Source of the DNA: a virus
Length of the DNA stretch: 36,475 nucleotides
Strand: one strand, 5' to 3'
IMG/VR virus record: IMGVR_UViG_3300025070_000106
Span: 1-36,475 of that record
The notes under the pieces were generated by a model. It worked only from the letters and a program-made list of their open reading frames with translations, was not told the DNA's origin and searched no databases. Below are positions 31,391 through 36,475 of the stretch, in pieces (positions within the stretch are counted from its first letter, which is position 1; each line of letters opens with the position of its first letter). A program made the translations under genes and the position numbers.

Positions 31391-31788
31391 GCGAGGTCTC
31401 CGTGTACAGTAACACTGCCAGTTGTTTCAATGTCATAGGCAGTAAAATGGGCAGTGCTACCCGCTGTGTATCCTGCGTCAACTTCCACACTGCTTGTTGT
31501 TTTACTTTCAACCACTAGATGCCGTGTATTATTGTTAGCAGCATGATTGAAATTGATGGTGGATGTCACTGAATAAGTGGCACTGTTCATTGCGCTACTA
31601 TAGTTAAGTCCGTATTCTCCCGTGCCATCATCATCAATACTCGACAAATTGAAACTGTCGGGCAGAGATGCTCCACCTGCTGCAAGATGGCCCCACGCCT
31701 TCGCACTACCCCCTGCAACAAAGCTGGTGGCAATGCTGTTGTTCCCAGAGGCATCCTTTAGGGTGTTTACTCTCAGTTCACTAGCCAT
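31387..31788 (-). CDS. GDLA-cassette tail protein, paralog 1
   Basis: 133 residues. Shares the layout of its paralogs: N-terminal ASELRVNTLKDASGN, then GSAKAWGHL, the core DSFNLSSIDDDGTGEYG with SSAMNSATYSV, and the C-terminal VHGDLA. Sequence between conserved blocks differs widely, as expected for receptor-facing surfaces. Probably a trimeric fibre or tip component; no known enzyme fold. Confidence 0.65.
   Translation of the reverse strand: MASELRVNTLKDASGNNSIATSFVAGGSAKAWGHLAAGGASLPDSFNLSSIDDDGTGEYGLNYSSAMNSATYSVTSTINFNHAANNNTRHLVVESKTTSSVEVDAGYTAGSTAHFTAYDIETTGSVTVHGDLA
31389..31401 (-). repeat. Cassette junction repeat, copy 1
   Basis: GGAGACCTCGCAT on the minus strand. It encodes the GDLA end of paralog 1 and supplies GGAG plus the first two bases of the ATG of the fibre gene ending at 30344. 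Confidence 0.8.
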
Positions 31789-32189
31789 TATGCGAGGTCT
31801 CCTGCTGCCATTGCGTATACTTGGTCACGGTCAAGGTTACTGCCGCCTTGTGGGTAGTAAGCACTACACCTGAGAACAGATGTAGTTTGAGAACCCCCTG
31901 TTATAGAACCAAACACATCATTAGAACCCGTATTAGCAACAGCAGAATAATTAGCATTGCCCATTGCATTTGTTAAATTTCCAGAATAATCACCTGTTCC
32001 GTTATCTGTGAAAGATGCAACATTAAAACTATCTAGGCCGCCAATAGTGCCGCTGCCATCTAGCTTAAACCATACCTTAACCAGCCCCTGCTGCAAATTC
32101 GTTGTGGTTGAGTTGCCCTCGCCTGTCACCGCAATAGAGCCAGCCGTGGCTACCCCTGTGATTGTATCTACTTTGAGTATGCTTGCCAT
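31788..32189 (-). CDS. GDLA-cassette tail protein, paralog 2
   Basis: 133 residues from ATG 32189, beginning MASILKVDTITGVATAG. It carries KVWFKLDG in place of KAW, the core DSFNVASFTDNGTGDYS with NAMGNANYSA, and ends AAGDLA. The LKVDTI start is common in marine phage tail proteins. An upstream in-frame start would lie inside the junction repeat and is rejected. Confidence 0.65.
   Translation of the reverse strand: MASILKVDTITGVATAGSIAVTGEGNSTTTNLQQGLVKVWFKLDGSGTIGGLDSFNVASFTDNGTGDYSGNLTNAMGNANYSAVANTGSNDVFGSITGGSQTTSVLRCSAYYPQGGSNLDRDQVYAMAAGDLA
31790..31802 (-). repeat. Cassette junction repeat, copy 2
   Basis: Same 13 bases, read as GDLA of paralog 2, followed by TAATG, the start of paralog 1. 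Confidence 0.8.
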
Positions 32190-32551
32190 TATGCGAGGTC
32201 TCCATGAATTGTAACGCAATGACTTGTATCATCGTTGGACCCCGCATCAGAAAGTTCTACGGCAATAGTAGAAGCGGAATACCTTGCAGTGTTTTGTGTG
32301 AGATTCCGTCGTTGGTCAGTGCTGGATGCCATGCCTGACTGTGAGTAATCATTATTAACCATAGCATTAGTAAAACTGTAACTATAATCACCTGTTCCGT
32401 GGTCGGTTCCACTGCCAACATTAAAAGAATCAGTTGTTCCCGCTGTAGTAGTGCCATACAGCCACGCCTTCCCCGCATGTTGCTTCGTCAGCCCTACCGG
32501 CCCCGTACCCGCCTTGTCAGCAATCGTGTCTACATTCAATACGCTGGTCAT
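32189..32551 (-). CDS. GDLA-cassette tail protein, paralog 3
   Basis: 120 residues from ATG 32551 (GGAG upstream), MTSVLNVDTIADKAG, then HAGKAWLYG, the core DSFNVGSGTDHGTGDYS with NAMVNNDYS, and IHGDLA at the end. Its 3' 167 nt are almost identical to the partial gene at 36307. The ATG overlaps the upstream stop as ATGA. Confidence 0.7.
   Translation of the reverse strand: MTSVLNVDTIADKAGTGPVGLTKQHAGKAWLYGTTTAGTTDSFNVGSGTDHGTGDYSYSFTNAMVNNDYSQSGMASSTDQRRNLTQNTARYSASTIAVELSDAGSNDDTSHCVTIHGDLA
32191..32203 (-). repeat. Cassette junction repeat, copy 3
   Basis: Same 13 bases at the end of paralog 3, followed by TAATG of paralog 2. Confidence 0.8.
32191..32357 (-). repeat. Near-identical duplication (with 36309-36475)
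   Basis: 167 nt match 36309-36475 with four differences, while the other paralogs share only short motifs. This points to a recent duplication or gene conversion between cassettes 4.1 kb apart. The second copy may extend beyond the window. Confidence 0.85.
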
Positions 32552-33006
32552 ACGATGCTCCAATATCCGTTGACAGTGACGGTGGCACTCTGCGTAATCG
32601 GCCCTGCCGACACACCGTTCTCGTCGCTGTCAATCGTGATGTCTGCGCTGATGGTCTGACCGTTCAAGCGGATGATGCTGTTGTTGCCCTTGAATGGGTA
32701 GCGTGTGTCAGCCTCAGTCTTTGTGTAGGCATTGTTCACAGAGAACACATCGTACACGACCATCTCAACTGTATCATTCAGGCTGGCCCCAGTTACCAAC
32801 ACAACCGTCGTGCCTGTTGTGGCTGTGTAGTCCGTGCCGGGTACGAGAAGCACACCGTTCTGGTACACATCCATGTACAGGCTGTCTGAGTAGTTCAGGA
32901 CACCACTGCTGGCATCACTGCCGCTGAATGATGTCTGACCGGCAGTGGCCTGATACTGGTAGCGGTTACGAACACCGGCTGATGGGGATTTACCTATGTA
33001 TGGCAT
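32548..33006 (-). CDS. Tail-fibre connector-like structural protein
   Basis: 152 residues. MPYIGKSPSAGVRNRYQYQATAGQT and the following VDVYQNGVLL-type block are widespread in marine phages as the N-terminal part of fibre proteins (here VYQNGVLLVPGTDYTATTG). The end (DITIDSDENGVSAGPI) is strand-rich. Likely attaches a fibre to the tail or forms its shaft. Confidence 0.65.
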   Translation of the reverse strand: MPYIGKSPSAGVRNRYQYQATAGQTSFSGSDASSGVLNYSDSLYMDVYQNGVLLVPGTDYTATTGTTVVLVTGASLNDTVEMVVYDVFSVNNAYTKTEADTRYPFKGNNSIIRLNGQTISADITIDSDENGVSAGPITQSATVTVNGYWSIV

Positions 33007-33015
33007 GGTTGTTCC

Positions 33016-33297
33016 TTATGGTGTCTCTTGTGCATCCATTGCAGTCTGGTATGCAGTCTTTACAGCGTCGGACCACACGGCATTGCAGATAGCTTGCACC
33101 TCAGTGCTTTCGCTAGAGATATCAGTATCGCCCCAAGTGTCGCCTGACTTGGTGCTGCATTGCAGCACATGACGATGAAAGCTGCGGCTAATCTCAACGC
33201 CATCACGCTTGATAACTGTAGCGGTGCGTACTTGTACGGCTTTGTAGTCGCCTACTACTTCAATCTTGTCTTCTACTGTTTCTTCTGTCAGTGCCAT
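33016..33297 (-). CDS. Conserved phage protein of unknown function
   Basis: 93 residues, MALTEETVEDKIEVVGDYK, then QVRTATVIKRDGVEISRSF. This start pattern is common in tail regions of cyanophages and related viruses. Function unknown, possibly minor tail or assembly. Preceded on the minus strand by TAGGAG. Confidence 0.65.
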   Translation of the reverse strand: MALTEETVEDKIEVVGDYKAVQVRTATVIKRDGVEISRSFHRHVLQCSTKSGDTWGDTDISSESTEVQAICNAVWSDAVKTAYQTAMDAQETP

Positions 33298-33310
33298 TTT
33301 TATCTCCTAT

Positions 33311-33327
33311 GGTTGGACTGTCCGACC
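33311..33327. other. Intergenic hairpin
   Basis: GGTTGGA and TCCGACC (one G-T pair) enclose the 3-nt loop CTG in the 46-nt gap between two tail genes. No T-run follows on either strand, so a terminator role is doubtful; mRNA processing or pausing is possible. Confidence 0.35.
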
Positions 33328-33343
33328 CTCACCTCTAGTGGGG

Positions 33344-34096
33344 TTAAGCTGTAAGATAAGTCAAACTGAAACCTACGTCGGATGACCCGCTTTTCAGATG
33401 ACTCAGGCTGAGACTGTTTGAAGCAGTGTTGTCGAAGTCTAATGTAAACTGCAATTTATCACCACTGTTTGCGAATGTTGTTGGATGAACAGTCACACCT
33501 GTAATAGTTCCCGTCGTATTCCAATTATTTAGGTGAACACAACCAAAAGGCGCACTCCCCGCCACTTTATCAAAAGGCAATCCACCTACGAATACATCAC
33601 CCGAACCAGCCGACGATTCTGTTATGTTGTTGAGCATAACTTGTAAGGTAACAGTGCGTCCTATCTTGGTATAGTTTGCATACGGTGAGTTTCCACTTGT
33701 GGTGTAAGTGTAAGTTCCCGCAGTGGATGAGCCAAAAAATGTCGGCGTCCAAGTACCCTCCTCGTAATCGCTGAGAGCATTGGCACTGCCGGTGCCGCCG
33801 ATGTACAAGTTGCCGCCAAGATATAGGTCTTTGAAGCGGTTGTTAGATGCGCCTAAATCACTAGCGTTGTCACTGTCGCTTCCGTTTTCTCTTGGTGTGA
33901 TTGCGCCGTTGGCAAAGCGTATACCTTCGTGACCGCTTTCACCGTCAATGTAAAAGCCGCTAGACTGTGACCCTAATGCACCAAATCGTGTGCCGTCTTT
34001 CTGTACCTCAACTATATCGCCGTGACTTGTTGCACGGTTAACCGTCAGGCTGTCAATGGCACCAACGCCTTCACCAGTGATTTTTGTCAGTGCCAT
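33344..34096 (-). CDS. Tail-fibre or structural protein (DYEEGTWTPT)
   Basis: 250 residues. The N-terminal block MALTKITGEGVGAIDSLTVN, the repeat-like FKDLYLGGNLYIGG and the motif DYEEGTWTPTFFGSS are frequent in marine phage fibre proteins. The C-terminal half is a strand-rich domain, perhaps a sandwich fold. Probably virion surface; no enzyme motif. Confidence 0.7.
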   Translation of the reverse strand: MALTKITGEGVGAIDSLTVNRATSHGDIVEVQKDGTRFGALGSQSSGFYIDGESGHEGIRFANGAITPRENGSDSDNASDLGASNNRFKDLYLGGNLYIGGTGSANALSDYEEGTWTPTFFGSSTAGTYTYTTSGNSPYANYTKIGRTVTLQVMLNNITESSAGSGDVFVGGLPFDKVAGSAPFGCVHLNNWNTTGTITGVTVHPTTFANSGDKLQFTLDFDNTASNSLSLSHLKSGSSDVGFSLTYLTA

Positions 34097-34108
34097 TGCC
34101 TATGCTCC

Positions 34109-34480
34109 TTATGCGTATGGGCTGTCGCCAAGTACGCTTGTATCCCAAGCTGCCTTGAGTTTAGCGATTGTGTCTGCGTTAGTGATTGCAGATGCAGCAG
34201 GTGCATCACGCAGTGCAGCCTTCTTGGTCACTGATGCTGCCTTTGCGTCGGCATCGTCAGCCTCAAGTGCCTTCATGTACACTACGTCCTCTGCCTCAAG
34301 CAGTGGCGCACGTACCTCACGGATTTTGTCCTTGAAGATTGCTTTGGCTGCTGTCATGTCCTCAGAGATAACGCTGCCACTCAATGACCATGCACCACGA
34401 AAGTGACGGTCAGAAGGAACGGTAGCCGATGAGGCATCAATCTGATTCCCGTCCTTGTCTACGATGTATGTTGTTGCCAT
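34109..34480 (-). CDS. Tail-associated conserved protein
   Basis: 123 residues: FRGAWSLSGSVISEDMTAA followed by a long helical, Lys/Asp/Ala-rich region (FKDKIREVRAPLLEAEDVVY). This arrangement is common in proteins beside phage fibres and is often called tail-fibre assembly, without firm evidence. Confidence 0.6.
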   Translation of the reverse strand: MATTYIVDKDGNQIDASSATVPSDRHFRGAWSLSGSVISEDMTAAKAIFKDKIREVRAPLLEAEDVVYMKALEADDADAKAASVTKKAALRDAPAASAITNADTIAKLKAAWDTSVLGDSPYA

Positions 34481-34494
34481 TAGGTTTCTCCCTC

Positions 34495-34971
34495 TTAGGC
34501 TGCTAAATCAGTGACGCTAAGTTCTTCAGTAATCTTCCAAGCATTGCGCCACTCTCGTGTGCCGGGAAGCTGTTCCTTGTGGCAGATAACCATCTTTGGT
34601 TTGTTGCCTTCATTCCAAGACCGCCATACAGACTGTGGGCAGTCCTTCATAATCAGGTACTCAATCGCCTGTTCTTCTGTCATTGCATCAACAGGCTTGG
34701 TGTTGTGCAGCAGAAAGCCACGAGTGTGCTTCTTGAAGTCAGGCTTTGCTTCGTCTTTGGCTAGTTCCCAGTAGACTTCGACAGGTGGCAGGATACCGCC
34801 CTGTAGCGCACACGCCATCCAGTTAGGGTCAGGCACCAGTATCTTAGCGCATTCGTCCACGCTGTCCTCGTACACAACACGATAGTCAGACTGATGCGGC
34901 TCTAGGGTTTCTTTGGCCCAGCAGAGCCTATCCCATAGATGTGTGCCTTGAAACTCTGGTGTCACTGTCAT
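34495..34971 (-). CDS. Hypothetical tail-region protein
   Basis: 158 residues, rich in Trp and charged residues (MTVTPEFQGTHLWDRLCW; MKDCPQSVWRSWNEGNKPK). I do not recognise a family, though similar proteins occur among tail genes of cyanophages. It lies next to a GDLA cassette and its ATG follows the junction repeat. An adaptor or chaperone for fibres is possible. Confidence 0.6.
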   Translation of the reverse strand: MTVTPEFQGTHLWDRLCWAKETLEPHQSDYRVVYEDSVDECAKILVPDPNWMACALQGGILPPVEVYWELAKDEAKPDFKKHTRGFLLHNTKPVDAMTEEQAIEYLIMKDCPQSVWRSWNEGNKPKMVICHKEQLPGTREWRNAWKITEELSVTDLAA

Positions 34972-35330
34972 GCGAGGTCTCCGTGATTACAAGTGCAATT
35001 TTGCGTAGCATCTGCATCGTTAAATGACGCATCTCGTGACCTACACTTTCCTTGTGTGCTTGTAACTGCGCCATTTATCATTGCAACAGCAGCGGTAGAC
35101 GTGAAGGGCATAGACCAGTTTGCATTACTCATTGCATTACTCATGGTATAAGAAAATCTACCAGCCGCATCGTCTGACACAGAACTTACGTTGTAGCTTC
35201 CATCTATGCTGTTAGAAGTTTGATTATAATCTAACCACGCCTTCGCACTACCGTTGACAACGTAATTCGTAGCCAGCGAACCCGCAGTCGAGTGCGTCAG
35301 GGTATCTGCTTTAAGTGTACCGAATGCCAT
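34968..35330 (-). CDS. GDLA-cassette tail protein, paralog 4
   Basis: 120 residues, MAFGTLKADTLTHSTAG, then NGSAKAWLDYN, the core SYNVSSVSDDAAGRFS with NAMSNANWSM, and NHGDLA at the end. More diverged than paralogs 1-3 (three Cys near the end: GKCRSRD, NCTCNHG). Its stop overlaps the next ATG inside the junction repeat. Confidence 0.65.
   Translation of the reverse strand: MAFGTLKADTLTHSTAGSLATNYVVNGSAKAWLDYNQTSNSIDGSYNVSSVSDDAAGRFSYTMSNAMSNANWSMPFTSTAAVAMINGAVTSTQGKCRSRDASFNDADATQNCTCNHGDLA
34970..34982 (-). repeat. Cassette junction repeat, copy 4
   Basis: Same 13 bases at the end of paralog 4; the stop overlaps the start of the 158-residue protein gene as ATGA. Confidence 0.8.
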
Positions 35331-35341
35331 CTATGCTACTC

Positions 35342-36310
35342 CTAACACGCCATCAATACGCATGGCACAAGATACGTGCCATCATCGTAAGTATGTGACT
35401 TAGTGGTCGATGTGACCTTCGCAATCGTCTTACTGCGAACAATGTCATCGTCCTGCGGCTTGGCAGTGCCGTCACCGGCAGACATCAGCAAGTCTCCTCT
35501 AGCTACTGTCGTGCCGCTGGCAATGCGGATGACCATATCGCCAGTCATTGCAATGTTCATGTCGGCGGTGTAGTCCTCGTCATCATCATCCCAATTAACA
35601 AAGACACCGGCCACGTTTGCGTCACCCTCGACTGACGACACGGCCATACAGTTTAGCTGCTCGTTGTCTTCTGTCACACCATCTTTCGTCCACACCGCCA
35701 TCTGGTCGAGGTTGGTCATCACGGTGCCTTTGACAATGCTTGTGTCTTTTGTGCCGTCTGTAAGCTGTGACCAGCGAGATATATGCCCCCCAACATATGA
35801 TACCGTTGTTCCGCTTACAGATATGCCGCCTTCAAGTGTGCCAGCTTGAGTGAAGTTAATTAAACCGCCATCATCCCCGTTACGGTTTACATTCATAGGC
35901 GTACCGTTGCTGGCACTAAAATTGGATGCAGCACTTCCGGTAAGTCTTACGCCATCTGTTCCAAAATCAGTGGCAGTCTTACCTATTAGCACGTCAGTAC
36001 CGGAAATACGCATACGTTCAGAGCCGCCAGAAAACATCACCAAATCGTTTGTTAATGCACCAACTCTTACGGAACCATCATTGGATGTATTTGCATCTGA
36101 GAAAGTAGCAAAAGCATATGCTCCGGCTGTATGAGTTATGCTTGCAACCCTATTCCCACTGCCATCAATTGTTAGTGTTCTTGCGGGAGAATTTGTGCCG
36201 ATGCCCACATTACCCGACGCAACTAGAACATCGCCCGTGCCATCAGGGTCGAGGGTGATGTCGTTGTTACTCGCAAGGCTGGTGATTTTGTTTGTCTTTA
36301 CTTCACTCAT
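35342..36310 (-). CDS. Tail-fibre protein with conserved C-terminal domain
   Basis: 322 residues. N-terminal MSEVKTNKITSLASNNDI and NVGIGTNSPARTLTI repeats form a typical phage fibre start. From about residue 175 a well-conserved marine domain appears: GHISRWSQLTDGT, EDNEQLNCMAVSS, NWDDDDEDY, ARGDLLMSAGDGTAKPQ, DDIVRSKTIAKV, and the final VPCVLMAC. This end may act as an intramolecular folding or trimerisation domain; whether it is cleaved off is not visible. Host binding is inferred. Confidence 0.7.
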   Translation of the reverse strand: MSEVKTNKITSLASNNDITLDPDGTGDVLVASGNVGIGTNSPARTLTIDGSGNRVASITHTAGAYAFATFSDANTSNDGSVRVGALTNDLVMFSGGSERMRISGTDVLIGKTATDFGTDGVRLTGSAASNFSASNGTPMNVNRNGDDGGLINFTQAGTLEGGISVSGTTVSYVGGHISRWSQLTDGTKDTSIVKGTVMTNLDQMAVWTKDGVTEDNEQLNCMAVSSVEGDANVAGVFVNWDDDDEDYTADMNIAMTGDMVIRIASGTTVARGDLLMSAGDGTAKPQDDDIVRSKTIAKVTSTTKSHTYDDGTYLVPCVLMAC

Positions 36311-36475
36311 GCGAGGTCTCCATGAATTGTAACGCAGTGACTTGTATCATCGGCGGACCCCGCATCAGAAAGTTCTACGGCAATAGTAGAAGCGGAATAC
36401 CTTGCAGTGTTTTGTGTGAGATTCCGTCGTTGGTCAGTGCTGGATGCCATGCCTGACTGTGAGTAATCATCATTA
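36307..36475 (-). CDS. GDLA-cassette tail protein, paralog 5 (partial)
   Basis: The 3' part of another cassette gene; the start lies beyond the window. The visible 167 nt differ from the end of paralog 3 at only four positions, two of them changing an amino acid (N to A and N to D). It ends IHGDLA, and its TGA overlaps the ATG of the next gene. Confidence 0.7.
   Translation of the reverse strand, partial: NDDYSQSGMASSTDQRRNLTQNTARYSASTIAVELSDAGSADDTSHCVTIHGDLA
36309..36321 (-). repeat. Cassette junction repeat, copy 5
   Basis: Same 13 bases at the end of paralog 5; the stop overlaps the start of the 322-residue fibre gene as ATGA. Confidence 0.8.

Noticed and set aside
31389-36321. CRISPR-like array
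   Set aside because: The five 13-bp repeats are too far apart and each lies at a gene boundary; no regular spacers.

Overview
This window is most likely part of the genome of a short-tailed marine phage of the type first described as the SAR116 phage HMO-2011, whose relatives infect Roseobacter and SAR11 hosts. The main reason is the family A DNA polymerase at 12557-14599. It carries a DnaJ-type CxxCxGxG zinc finger (C294, C297, C319, C322) between its exonuclease and polymerase domains, which I recall as a hallmark of that group. A T7-like replication order (primase, helicase, polymerase, putative ssDNA-binding protein, exonuclease, endonuclease I), a class II ribonucleotide reductase and typical marine phage tail proteins agree with this. 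Terminase, portal and capsid genes are not in the window, so it is only part of a genome. Host and taxon are inferences.

Layout. (1) 1-2426, minus strand: a tightly overlapping set of small genes, including a SET-domain protein, a Lys/Met/Gly-rich repeat peptide, an HNH-like basic protein and a small secreted protein. (2) 2427-4198: the only long gene-free stretch, lying between divergent operons. It holds a perfect-consensus leftward promoter, a cluster of TAAGTG repeats, AT-rich DNA, and about 940 nt (3231-4171) that can be folded by hand into some 20 helices, a strong candidate for a large structured RNA. (3) 4199-9674, plus strand: small early genes, a tRNA-Trp with hairpin-rich flanks, possible DNA-repair proteins, a SleB-type endolysin and a DUF932 protein. 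(4) 9684-16880: tyrosine recombinase and the replication and recombination genes. (5) 16883-21065: nucleotide metabolism (class II RNR, MazG) and small accessory genes. (6) 21071-21094: a terminator placed between convergent operons. (7) 21101-36475, minus strand: large virion proteins, possibly internal or ejection proteins, a holin-like protein, and a tail-fibre region with five tandem paralogous cassettes.

How it works together. If the genome is circular or circularly permuted, the two minus-strand blocks would be the two ends of one long late transcription unit, starting at the promoter at 2588-2616 and ending at 21.07 kb, while the plus-strand early unit runs from the same control region to the same terminator. 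The tail-fibre cassettes are joined by a 13-bp sequence that encodes the GDLA C-terminus of one protein and supplies the ribosome binding site (and, with the next base or two, the start codon) of the next gene. This looks suited to swapping receptor-binding modules by homologous recombination.
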